Of a DNA stretch of 16,498 nt, positions 1 to 6,579 are shown piece after piece. The notes beneath the pieces were generated by a model that saw nothing but the letters and a program-made list of their open reading frames with translations, did no database searches and was not told where the DNA came from. Position 1 is the first letter of the stretch; each line of letters begins with the position of its first letter. Source of the stretch: Myxococcales bacterium (GTDB lineage Bacteria > Myxococcota_A > Polyangia > Polyangiales > Polyangiaceae); contig JAAFHJ010000050.1 in the NCBI GenBank assembly GCA_013298325.1, forward strand, positions 1 to 16,498, given 5' to 3'. The position numbers were made by a program, and so were the translations under genes.

Positions 1-588
1 GACCTGAAGGAAGAGCTTCGCGAGCGTTTTGGCTTGTACGCCGCAGCGCGGACTCTGCAGAAGCTGCTTCGCCCCCTCGATGGCGTGAGTCAGGAAATCT
101 TCCGAGTAATTGCGGGCCGCTGAAACGCAGAACTCCTGGAGAGGGCGGACCTCTGGCGGGAAGCAGGCTGCGTCATCAGACAGGCTGTCGGGCACGTAAA
201 AGCGCATTTGGCCGTGGTTGCGCGGCGGGTAGGACTGGAGACTCCCGAAGACGCCCGCGGAGATCCCATGCCGATCGAGAACGTCCCACAGACACTTGCC
301 CTGAAGGGGGGCGGTGTCCTGCCCAAACGCCACGACGCCGTGGTCTTTGGCGGCGAGCCCTGTGTAGAGGCTTGGCCAAATCACCCACGGCATGATGTCC
401 CGCCAGGCGCGCGAGCCGGGGGTTCCGTCGTCGGTAAAGCCGGGAATCTTCGTGACGACGAAGGCGCCATCCTTCGCGAGCTTGGCAAAGTTCGGGAGGA
501 GCCCGCGGGCGAGGTATCGATCGAGAAAATACTTCTCCGCCTCATTGATCTCGACGAAAAGAACCGACTGTTCCTGGTACTTCTTCAT
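1..588 (-). CDS. Alkaline-phosphatase-superfamily hydrolase (phosphodiesterase/sulfatase-like), C-terminus cut off by the window edge
   Basis: The visible 196 residues are the N-terminal part of an alkaline-phosphatase-fold metallohydrolase. Residues 9-16 (VLFVEINE) form the first beta strand carrying a metal-binding acidic residue, here Glu13 where many relatives have Asp. Residues 30-37 (LLPNFAKL) are the usual 'lPnf.kL' helix. Residues 67-84 (PWVIWPSLYTGLAAKDHG) are the nucleophile loop, with Ser73 the likely nucleophile by analogy. The ATG at 588 is chosen because GGAG (595-598) lies 6 nt upstream. The gene starts 29 bp after the phhA stop on the same strand, so it is probably the last-added member of the tyrosine-catabolic operon. 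Substrate is unknown; related proteins include phosphodiesterases and sulfatases and often sit in surface-polysaccharide clusters. Fold assignment is fairly firm, specificity is not. The remaining metal ligands lie outside the window. Confidence 0.8.
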   Translation of the reverse strand, partial: MKKYQEQSVLFVEINEAEKYFLDRYLARGLLPNFAKLAKDGAFVVTKIPGFTDDGTPGSRAWRDIMPWVIWPSLYTGLAAKDHGVVAFGQDTAPLQGKCLWDVLDRHGISAGVFGSLQSYPPRNHGQMRFYVPDSLSDDAACFPPEVRPLQEFCVSAARNYSEDFLTHAIEGAKQLLQSPRCGVQAKTLAKLFLQV

Positions 589-617
589 AAGAGTCTCCGA
601 GACGCGGCAAAGAGTAT

Positions 618-1364
618 TTAGCGAAGTCCCGCTTCAAACGCACCGAGACAGCCAAAGAGCGTCTCCGGGCGGTCGAGGACGAAGAGGCGAGGCTGCATCT
701 CGTCGATCCGGAATTCCTGATGGCGAATCGCCTCGATGTCGAAGGGGCGAACCTCCGGCTCGTCGGAGAGCGCGTAGTTCGACTCGCCGAAGGACGAGAG
801 AATGCCGCCGCCGAAAATGCGACGACCGGCTTCGGTCTCGACGAGGGGGAATTCCACGCCGAACCAGAAGAGGCGCTCAAACTGGCGAAGCTGGGCAGGG
901 TCGTCGGTGTGGCGCGACGCAACCACACCGAATTCCTCACAAAATGCGGCATATCGCGCATCTACAAGGAGCGGCAAATGGCCGTACAGGTCGTGAAAGA
1001 CGTCCGGCTCGGGCGTGTAGGAGAGGTCTCTCGCGTCGCGAATGAAGTTCCCGATGGGGAACTCGCGACGCGCGAGCATCGCAAAGAAGCTCGGACCGTC
1101 CTCTAGACCGGCGACGACGACGCCGCGCCAGCCGGTCGCCGCGAAGAGCCGCTGGTTGACGGCATCGAGGTTGGGGATGGCGGCTCCGTCGATGCCGAGC
1201 ACGCCGAGGCCTTGCGTGAAGAGCGGATGGGCCTGCGACTCCCGGCACGGGCCGAGCCGTGCGAAGAGGCGCCGCCACGTGTCGTGTTCCACGGTCGAAA
1301 AGGCGCGCATATCGGCGGCATTCGATGGGGGTGCGAGTTCCACCGGCCGATTTCGCGCGTTCAC
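618..1364 (-). CDS. phhA: Phenylalanine 4-monooxygenase (phenylalanine hydroxylase)
   Basis: Non-haem iron, tetrahydropterin-dependent enzyme converting L-phenylalanine to L-tyrosine in the cytoplasm. The 248-aa length is typical of bacterial single-domain enzymes, with no N-terminal ACT regulatory domain. The iron triad is visible: His124 and His129 in PDVFHDLYGHLPLL and Glu171 in WFGVEFPLVE. The conserved RRIFGGGILSS stretch (181-191) and YALSDEP (197-203) match the family. The start used is GTG at 1364, whose GTGA overlaps the hpd stop by 4 nt; a GAGG about 6 nt upstream supports it and suggests translational coupling. ATG at 1310 (Met19) is the alternative and would also keep the catalytic domain. 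It lies third in an hmgA-hpd-phhA operon. The pterin recycling enzyme (phhB) is not visible in the window. Confidence 0.95.
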   Translation of the reverse strand: MNARNRPVELAPPSNAADMRAFSTVEHDTWRRLFARLGPCRESQAHPLFTQGLGVLGIDGAAIPNLDAVNQRLFAATGWRGVVVAGLEDGPSFFAMLARREFPIGNFIRDARDLSYTPEPDVFHDLYGHLPLLVDARYAAFCEEFGVVASRHTDDPAQLRQFERLFWFGVEFPLVETEAGRRIFGGGILSSFGESNYALSDEPEVRPFDIEAIRHQEFRIDEMQPRLFVLDRPETLFGCLGAFEAGLR

Positions 1365-2392
1365 AGCGCGCCTCGCAGCTCTTGATCACGCTCGATGGAA
1401 CGGAAGAGCGCCCCAAAATTTCCTTCGCCGAAGGAAAGGTGATTTTTCCGCTGAATCAATTCGATAAAGATCGGGCCGATCAGATTCTTCGTAAAGATCT
1501 GAAGGAGGTACCCCTCGGCGTCCCCATCGACGAGGACGTTCCGGTGACGGATCGCTTCGTGGTCCTCGGTGACGTTCGGAACGCGGTCAAAGACCTCGCG
1601 GTAGTACTCGTCGTCGATGTCGAGGGTCTCGATCGTTCCGCCGTCCATCGCGTCGAGGGAGGTGAGGATGTCGTCGGTCAAGAAGGCGAGATGCTGGACG
1701 CCCGGCCCCTTGTACTCGCGAAGATATTCATCAATTTGTGATTTGTCTTCGCTGCCTTCGTTGATCGGAATGCAGAATTGACCGCAGGGGGATCGGAGGG
1801 CGTAGGACGTCAGCCCCGTCTTCTTTCCGCGAATATCGAAGTAGCGCACCTCGGTGAAGCCAAAGACCCGCTTGTAGAAGTCGGCGGTCGCCTGCATCGT
1901 GCCGCGAGGGACGTTGTTCGTGAGGTGATCGATCCCGAGGAAGCCGGCGTCGCGCCGGAATTCCGCATTCGGGTGGGGCACGAAGCCAAGGCGGGAATAG
2001 CGGTCGGTGGCGGGGCTGCGGTCGTCGATAAAGTAGATCAGGCTGTCGCCAATTCCGCGGATCGCCGGCGGTCCGTAGTCCCGCGTAGGGGCGACGACCG
2101 CGCCACGCAGGACCGCTTCGGTGAGCGCCTTCTCGGCGTCGGTCACTCGCCACCCCATCGCCGAAATGCACGGCCCATGTTCGACCTGGAAGCTCGCCGC
2201 GAACGACCCCGGCTCGACATTGACGAGAATGTGAATGTCGTGTTGGCGCCAATAGTCGACGGCGCGCGTGGCGTGACGCATCACCTTGGAAAAGCCGAAG
2301 TCGCGAAGGATCTGGGCCAGGCGCTCCGGATCAGGACCGCTCCATTCGACGAACTCAATGCCATTAAGACCGATGGGATTATTTGCGTTCAT
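1361..2392 (-). CDS. hpd: 4-hydroxyphenylpyruvate dioxygenase
   Basis: Fe(II)-dependent dioxygenase converting 4-hydroxyphenylpyruvate to homogentisate with loss of CO2, the second ring-directed step of tyrosine breakdown. The 343-aa protein has two vicinal-oxygen-chelate halves; the C-terminal half carries the metal ligands His156 (GIDHLTNNV), His234 (GVQHLAFLTDD) and Glu311 (IFIELIQRK). The C-terminal signature FGEGNFGALFRSIERDQ (321-337) is typical of the family. The ATG at 2392 is preferred because the N-terminus NPIGLNGIEFVEW then aligns with Pseudomonas-type enzymes. An in-frame GTG at 2443 would add 17 low-information residues but would overlap the hmgA stop as GTGA, so it is a real alternative. 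It lies between hmgA and phhA on the same strand. Confidence 0.96.
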   Translation of the reverse strand: MNANNPIGLNGIEFVEWSGPDPERLAQILRDFGFSKVMRHATRAVDYWRQHDIHILVNVEPGSFAASFQVEHGPCISAMGWRVTDAEKALTEAVLRGAVVAPTRDYGPPAIRGIGDSLIYFIDDRSPATDRYSRLGFVPHPNAEFRRDAGFLGIDHLTNNVPRGTMQATADFYKRVFGFTEVRYFDIRGKKTGLTSYALRSPCGQFCIPINEGSEDKSQIDEYLREYKGPGVQHLAFLTDDILTSLDAMDGGTIETLDIDDEYYREVFDRVPNVTEDHEAIRHRNVLVDGDAEGYLLQIFTKNLIGPIFIELIQRKNHLSFGEGNFGALFRSIERDQELRGAL

Positions 2393-2439
2393 CGTCACTT
2401 CTTGTGCTGCCTGTGCGGTGTTAAATGGCGAAGCGTGGG

Positions 2440-3555
2440 TCACGGCGCCCCCCAGCTCTTCCAGTAGTCAACGACCTCGCCCGCCGCCCCGTCGACGACG
2501 TGAAGCGGGCGGCGCGTGTCGATCATCACGGCGACTTCCTGAGTCTCTTTCGCCGCTTTCGAGCGCCCCTCGGCACCCGGCTGGGGGCCATGATGGATCC
2601 CGGCGGGGTGGTAGGTAAGCATCCCAGCGTCGATACCGGTCCGGCTAAAGAACTCCCCATCGTGGTAAAAGAGGACCTCGTCGAAATCGATATTTGAATG
2701 GTAGAAAGGCACCTTCATTGCGTTCGGATCCCCGTTCTCAAGCGGGCGAGGAAGGAACGAACAAATGACGACGCCGTCGGTCACGAACGTCGAATGCGCC
2801 GACGGCGGCAGGTGGTAACGGTCACAGGAGACCGGTCGAATGTCGGCCACATTGAGTCGCTGGACCGAGAGGGTCCCCTTCCACCCCACCGTATTCAGCG
2901 GACAATGGGGGTAAAATACACGCGTCACCGCGCCGCGCGCGAGGATGCGGAGTTCGAATTCGCCGTCGGCGTTCGCCGCGAGGGTCGATCCGGGCCCGTC
3001 TTCCGAGGGGCTCGGCACGTCGACGACCGCCGGATCAAAGAGGGCGTGCTGACCGAGCATCCCGCGGTCGGGGAAGCGGACTTCGCCACGCGTTTCGATC
3101 ACGAGGAGCGAAGTGACGTCGCTCGGCACAAGGCGATAGACGGTCCCGCGGGGGATGACGAGGTAGTCGCCACGCCGGTAGGTGAGCGGGCCGAAGTCGC
3201 TCTCGAGGGTGCCGCCGCCGGCATGCACGAAGAGGATTTCGTCGGCATCGGCGTTGCGGAAAAACCAACGCATGGGGGCAGATAGACGCGCAAAGCTCAC
3301 GACGACATCGTCGTTCTGGAGCTGGGGCCGGCGATCGGCGAGGTAGTCCCCGGTCGGCGCGGTCACTCCGCGGAGGTCGAAGGCGCGCGGCTTCAAGGGC
3401 CCTTCGATGCGTGACCATGCGACGGGCGGTGCCGTCCGGTAAAGGTGTGCGTAGCGGCCGGAAAAGCCCGATCGGGCGTACTCTTCCTCGCAGGTCCCTG
3501 CGGGGAGTTCGACGTGGGCTTGACGGGCAACGCGCCCTTTGACGTAGGGAATCAT
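2440..3555 (-). CDS. hmgA: Homogentisate 1,2-dioxygenase (short bacterial type)
   Basis: Fe(II) ring-cleaving dioxygenase turning homogentisate into maleylacetoacetate, acting directly on the Hpd product. The protein has 371 residues, shorter than the roughly 430-445 aa of the human/Pseudomonas type, and looks like the compact cupin variant. The central cupin region includes DEILFVHAGGG (105-115) and RRGDYLVIPRGTVYRL (127-142). The iron site lies in the C-terminal cupin: His286 in PFYHSNIDFDEVLFY with an acidic ligand at 292/293, and His321/322 in GIHHGPQPG. ATG at 3555 is chosen because it has a GGAG 7 nt upstream and starts with the family-like MIPYVKGRVARQAH. An upstream GTG at 3603 would add 16 residues without support. 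It is the first gene of the catabolic operon, downstream of a gap containing two inverted repeats. An alternative is a related cupin dioxygenase, but the neighbours favour hmgA. Confidence 0.92.
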   Translation of the reverse strand: MIPYVKGRVARQAHVELPAGTCEEEYARSGFSGRYAHLYRTAPPVAWSRIEGPLKPRAFDLRGVTAPTGDYLADRRPQLQNDDVVVSFARLSAPMRWFFRNADADEILFVHAGGGTLESDFGPLTYRRGDYLVIPRGTVYRLVPSDVTSLLVIETRGEVRFPDRGMLGQHALFDPAVVDVPSPSEDGPGSTLAANADGEFELRILARGAVTRVFYPHCPLNTVGWKGTLSVQRLNVADIRPVSCDRYHLPPSAHSTFVTDGVVICSFLPRPLENGDPNAMKVPFYHSNIDFDEVLFYHDGEFFSRTGIDAGMLTYHPAGIHHGPQPGAEGRSKAAKETQEVAVMIDTRRPLHVVDGAAGEVVDYWKSWGAP

Positions 3556-3562
3556 CGGCGAT

Positions 3563-3566
3563 CTCC
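3563..3566 (-). promoter_or_regulatory. Shine-Dalgarno of hmgA that decides its start
   Basis: GGAG on the minus strand, 7 nt before the ATG at 3555. The alternative upstream GTG at 3603 has no comparable motif, which supports the shorter 371-residue product. Confidence 0.7.
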
Positions 3567-3639
3567 GGGAGAAAGCCGCGCCACCCAGCAGTCGGTATGC
3601 CACGACGAGCGAGCCGGAAAATCTCTCGGAAACGCGCCG

Positions 3640-3667
3640 TTGACGCGATGCTCAGTCGCTGCGTCAA
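3640..3667. promoter_or_regulatory. 28-bp dyad, candidate operator upstream of hmgA
   Basis: Perfect 7-bp arms TTGACGC (3640-3646) and GCGTCAA (3661-3667) are separated by 14 nt, about 1.5-2 helical turns centre to centre. Weaker GCGA/TCGC symmetry continues inside. The spacing suits a dimeric regulator more than a terminator because no T-tract follows. It sits 85-112 bp before the hmgA ATG. The regulator is unknown, and no regulator gene is evident in the window. Confidence 0.45.
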
Positions 3668-3689
3668 TGGGGGTTTCTTGCGCGACAAA

Positions 3690-3702
3690 CGCAGATTCTG
3701 CG
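3690..3702. promoter_or_regulatory. 13-bp near-perfect palindrome CGCAGATTCTGCG
   Basis: Arms CGCAGA and TCTGCG flank one central base. It lies between the stop of the 123-aa gene (3723) and hmgA. On the plus strand it is followed by CATTTTTT, which would mimic a terminator, but nothing upstream is known to be transcribed in that direction. A one-base loop also makes a full RNA hairpin impossible. It is more plausible as a protein-binding site. Confidence 0.35.
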
Positions 3703-3722
3703 CATTTTTTCGAACGGTACGT

Positions 3723-4094
3723 CTATTCGGACCGCGAGAAACCACGTGCAAGATGCATCCATGCACCGGCGACCGTCGTCGCGAGCGCCACGTATTCGTC
3801 GTCGCCGCCGACCGGCGTGAGGGCGATGTAGTCGCGGGCGATCACGTCGAAGCGTGCGAGATGGCGAACGTGCCGGATCGAGCGTCCGTCCGGCAGGGGG
3901 AGTGCGCCTACTTCTCGAACCGTTTCCGACGGTTCCAACGGTCCACCAAACCGCCGCACGACGGCGTCGAGGGCCCCGTCCGGGAGCGGCAGGAACCGCC
4001 CCGCCGTCACCAGACCGACCGCCCCCGCTTCGACGGAGACGGCGATCGCGGTGAGCGAGCCGTCCGCTTCGGTGATCTCGTGAATCTTCAACAT
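3723..4094 (-). CDS. Conserved-looking hypothetical protein, 123 aa
   Basis: Not recognised. The protein looks mostly beta-stranded, with alternating short strands and turns (LTAIAVSVEAGAVGLVTAGR, residues 14-33) and later IRHVRHLARFDVIARDYIAL (73-92). No signal peptide, membrane segment, or clear catalytic motif is visible. ATG at 4094 is favoured by a purine-rich GAGGG 8 nt upstream; extending further gives arginine-rich sequence typical of antisense frames. It is divergent from the plus-strand Cys-rich membrane protein at 4167, with 72 bp between them, and 167 bp upstream of hmgA. Amino-acid composition is balanced and the stop is well placed, which supports a real gene, but no role can be assigned. 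Confidence 0.65.
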   Translation of the reverse strand: MLKIHEITEADGSLTAIAVSVEAGAVGLVTAGRFLPLPDGALDAVVRRFGGPLEPSETVREVGALPLPDGRSIRHVRHLARFDVIARDYIALTPVGGDDEYVALATTVAGAWMHLARGFSRSE

Positions 4095-4124
4095 CGCCGC
4101 ACCCTCGCATGATCGCTCGCCGTA

Positions 4125-4143
4125 CGCCCCACCAAAGGGGGCG
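4125..4143. promoter_or_regulatory. Inverted repeat in the divergent intergenic region 4095-4166
   Basis: CGCCCC (4125-4130) and GGGGCG (4138-4143) form a 6-bp dyad with a 7-nt spacer, centred between the divergent starts at 4094 and 4167. It could be an operator shared by both genes or a leader hairpin of the plus-strand gene. GC-rich 6-bp arms also arise by chance, so support is weak. No convincing -10/-35 pair was seen in the 72-bp gap. Confidence 0.3.
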
Positions 4144-4166
4144 CCGGTTGGCCGTGTTCCCCTGCG

Positions 4167-4643
4167 ATGGCTTCGCCCCACAAACGCCTTCCGCTCGCGT
4201 CGATCTCGATTGCGCACCCCTGCCCGCTGCCCGACGCCGGGCGCGAAGCGGAGATGCCGCGCCAGGGCGACTCCCGCCCCTGCCCCGCATGCAACAAGCA
4301 GGTCCACAACCTGTCGGCGTTGACGTTGAGCGAGGTCGATCGCCTCCTGGCCAGCCATGAACGCTCCGGAACAATGGGTGCACTTTGCATTCGTTACGAA
4401 GCAGACGCCCGCGGACGCCCAGTCCCGACCGCCTGCCTGCGGCCGCGTCGAGCTCCGCTCTTCACGCGCATCGCGCTCGTCGCCCTCGTCGCCATCGCCG
4501 GAGCATCGGCGGTCGCGGCGCTCGGCGACACCCTCGACGCCGCCTACGCGCGAAGCCATCACGACGACGACGACGAGTGTGTGCTTCTCCCGCCCGTGCG
4601 GCACCTCGGCGGCTGCCCGCCCGGCGATCCGATGTGCGAGTAG
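4167..4643 (+). CDS. Small Cys-rich zinc-ribbon-like membrane protein with 'VHNLSALT' motif
   Basis: The 158-aa protein has three visible parts. Residues 17-53 contain HPCP, then RPCPACNKQVHNLSALT with Cys39 and Cys42, followed by ALCIRYEADARGR (72-84) with Cys74. This resembles a small cysteine domain often seen in deltaproteobacteria and Bacteroidetes ('C..C...V.nlS.mT..E'), probably metal-binding. Residues 98-119 (LFTRIALVALVAIAGASAV...) form one transmembrane helix. The tail contains an HHDDDDE acidic/His stretch (131-137) and Cys138, Cys150 and Cys157. The ATG at 4167 keeps the HPCP element; its Shine-Dalgarno is poor. It lies 54 bp before the Hsp90-like gene on the same strand and may head that operon. 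Function is unknown; a sensor or redox/metal role would be speculation. Confidence 0.72.
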   Translation: MASPHKRLPLASISIAHPCPLPDAGREAEMPRQGDSRPCPACNKQVHNLSALTLSEVDRLLASHERSGTMGALCIRYEADARGRPVPTACLRPRRAPLFTRIALVALVAIAGASAVAALGDTLDAAYARSHHDDDDECVLLPPVRHLGGCPPGDPMCE

Positions 4644-4697
4644 CGGCAGCCGAGATCCCCTCGTAACCGCACCCCGATTCGACGAAGATGCGGCGCC

Positions 4698-6575
4698 ATG
4701 AGCGAACCGCAGCGCCTGCATACGACCCGCGTCGACCTCAGCGGTCTCATGACCGTCCTCGGAAACAACTTGTATTCTACACCGTTGGTCGCGGTGCGCG
4801 AGCTCGTCCAGAACGCCCACGATGCGTGCGTCCGACGACGCATCGAAGCGCCCGGCAAGGAGACGGGGACGGAGGGGGCGATCTACGTGCGCGTCGACGG
4901 GGCGACCGGGACGTTGATCGTCGAAGACCGCGGCGCCGGCCTCACCGAAAGCGAGATTGTTCGCTACCTCGCGACGGTAGGTACTGGAATGACGCGCGAG
5001 CTTCGGAGCCGACCTACGAGCAATGATGCTTCCCTCGAGGATCCAAGCAACGATCTCATCGGCATGTTTGGTCTTGGGTTTCTCTCGGCGTTTGTCGTCG
5101 GAGACCGCGTCGTCGTTACGACGACGAGCTACCAAACCCCGGAAGAGGGGCATCGCTACCAGAGCGTCACCGGAGAGACGTACACCCTGGAAAAATGCCC
5201 GCCGCGCGCGATCGGGACGGTCGTCGAGATTCGGCTGAAGGCGAGTTTTCGCGCGCTAGCCGAAGAGGATGCCCTCCGGGGCGTCCTCGAGAAGTACTGT
5301 GCTCTCCTTGCGATTCCGGTTTTTGTCGGGGACAACTCGGTCGCCATCAATGCCGAGAAGCCGCCGTGGCGCATCGAGGAGACAAATCCCCTTCGGACGC
5401 GAAAACTGCGATTCGCTTTCGCGGAACGGATGGAGAAACGCTTCGCCCCGCTGGCGACGATTCCGATCGCCCCCGCGGCCGACGGGAGCACCGACGTCGC
5501 CGGCGTTCTCTGGCTCCAAGATGGCGCGACCTACGGCACCAGCGATAACCGCGCGCTCACGATTTACGTCCGCGGGATGATGCTCGACGACGACGGGCGC
5601 GACCTGCTCCCCGCCTGGGCTGGCTTCGTCGCGGGGGCCGTCGAGTCACGGCGCCTCGTACCGACGGCAAGCCGCGAAGACCTTCAAAAAGATGCACTTT
5701 TTGACGCGACCGCCGCCCACATCGAGGCCTCGCTTGTGCGCGGCCTGGCGACGCTCTCCAAGGAGGAACCGGAGACCTGGCGGCGCGTCCTCATGCGCCA
5801 CAACGAAGCGCTCCTCGGCGCCGCGCTGGCAAGCCCCGCCCTCTTTGACCTTCTGGCCGATGAACTCACTCTCCCTACTTCGGAGGGTGATCTCACAGTG
5901 AAACGGCTCCTCAAACGGGGAGAAGGCACGATTTACGTCTCGCTCTCTGAGCACGGCGGCTTCGAGGAGATGCTCTTCCGTGCCCTCCAGACGCCGGTCG
6001 CCACCGGCACGCGCTATGCGGTCTACCGCTTCGCGCTGCGCTACACGGAACGTCGGGGTGGCCGGGTCGTGCGGCTCGGTACCGAGGAGGGGAATGAGGA
6101 AATTTTCCAACGCGTGACGACGCTGACCGCCGATCAACGGGGCATGCTCGATACGCTCTTTGGGGCGAGCGGTCAGGAAATCGTTGCAGCGCGCTTTGCG
6201 CCGGCGAACCTCCCTTTCGTCCTCGTGCCCGATCGCGACGCCGAGCTCAAGGCGCGCGTAGAAAGCGATGAAGCGGCAAAGAAAATTGCGAGCGCAGCGC
6301 TCGGACTTGCGCGTTTGTATACACGAACAATTCAGGCGACGGCAAAGACCCGCCTCTTCGTGAACTGCGACTGTGCACCGATCGCCCGCCTGCTCGCCGC
6401 CCCCACCGCCTGGAGCGCCGAGTCGCCGCCGCTGATCCTCCTTCGGAGCCTCGTTCCGCTCCTCGCAGGGGCCGGAATGCCGAGCGACGGCACCCAGTTG
6501 GGGGAGGCACTCACCGCCTACACGGCGACCGTCGACACGCTTCTCGCAAGCGCCACCACCTCCAAGAAGGTCTGA
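4698..6575 (+). CDS. Hsp90-family (HtpG-like) chaperone ATPase, divergent class
   Basis: Predicted cytoplasmic GHKL-type ATPase of 625 aa, close to HtpG length. The N-terminal Bergerat fold is clear: AVRELVQNAHDAC (32-44) with catalytic-type Glu35 and Mg-binding Asn39, EDRGAGL (76-82) with nucleotide-binding Asp77, and GMFGLGFLSAF (122-132) as the glycine lid loop. The middle domain shows IYVRGMMLDDD (289-299), DLLPAWAGFVAGAVESRRL (302-320) and TASREDLQ (323-330), matching the Hsp90 'NVSREmLQ' element, with Arg326 in the place of the gamma-phosphate-contacting Arg. The C-terminal third (about 360-625) is not recognisable as a standard Hsp90 dimerisation domain, and there is no MEEVD tail (it ends TTSKKV). 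The TPR gene begins 4 bp after its stop, suggesting a functional pair. I do not call it htpG because it looks like a divergent paralogue. Confidence 0.9.
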   Translation: MSEPQRLHTTRVDLSGLMTVLGNNLYSTPLVAVRELVQNAHDACVRRRIEAPGKETGTEGAIYVRVDGATGTLIVEDRGAGLTESEIVRYLATVGTGMTRELRSRPTSNDASLEDPSNDLIGMFGLGFLSAFVVGDRVVVTTTSYQTPEEGHRYQSVTGETYTLEKCPPRAIGTVVEIRLKASFRALAEEDALRGVLEKYCALLAIPVFVGDNSVAINAEKPPWRIEETNPLRTRKLRFAFAERMEKRFAPLATIPIAPAADGSTDVAGVLWLQDGATYGTSDNRALTIYVRGMMLDDDGRDLLPAWAGFVAGAVESRRLVPTASREDLQKDALFDATAAHIEASLVRGLATLSKEEPETWRRVLMRHNEALLGAALASPALFDLLADELTLPTSEGDLTVKRLLKRGEGTIYVSLSEHGGFEEMLFRALQTPVATGTRYAVYRFALRYTERRGGRVVRLGTEEGNEEIFQRVTTLTADQRGMLDTLFGASGQEIVAARFAPANLPFVLVPDRDAELKARVESDEAAKKIASAALGLARLYTRTIQATAKTRLFVNCDCAPIARLLAAPTAWSAESPPLILLRSLVPLLAGAGMPSDGTQLGEALTAYTATVDTLLASATTSKKV

Positions 6576-6579
6576 AATT

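Larger units (their letters stand above)
3556..3722 (-). promoter_or_regulatory. Upstream control region of the hmgA-hpd-phhA operon
   Basis: This 167-bp gap separates hmgA from the 123-aa gene upstream on the same strand and is the longest gap on the left side. It holds two inverted repeats, listed separately, and an A/T-rich hexamer run at 3705-3710. A minus-strand TTGACG at 3667-3662 resembles a -35 box, but no good -10 sits 16-18 nt downstream, so no sigma-70 promoter can be called firmly. No coding sequence is supported here. Confidence 0.5.

Noticed and set aside
3690..3710. Palindrome plus T6 as an intrinsic terminator on the plus strand
   Set aside because: No plus-strand gene ends upstream, and a one-base spacer cannot form the full hairpin. 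On the minus strand, the relevant one, the run is A residues before the stem.
4562..4576. GAC repeat as a microsatellite
   Set aside because: Short, in frame, and encodes the HHDDDD stretch of the Cys-rich membrane protein.
3723..5153. 476-codon minus-strand frame overlapping the Hsp90-like gene
   Set aside because: Only its last 123 codons look like protein. The rest is Arg/Asp-rich sequence antisense to the Cys-rich protein and the Hsp90 ATP-binding domain.
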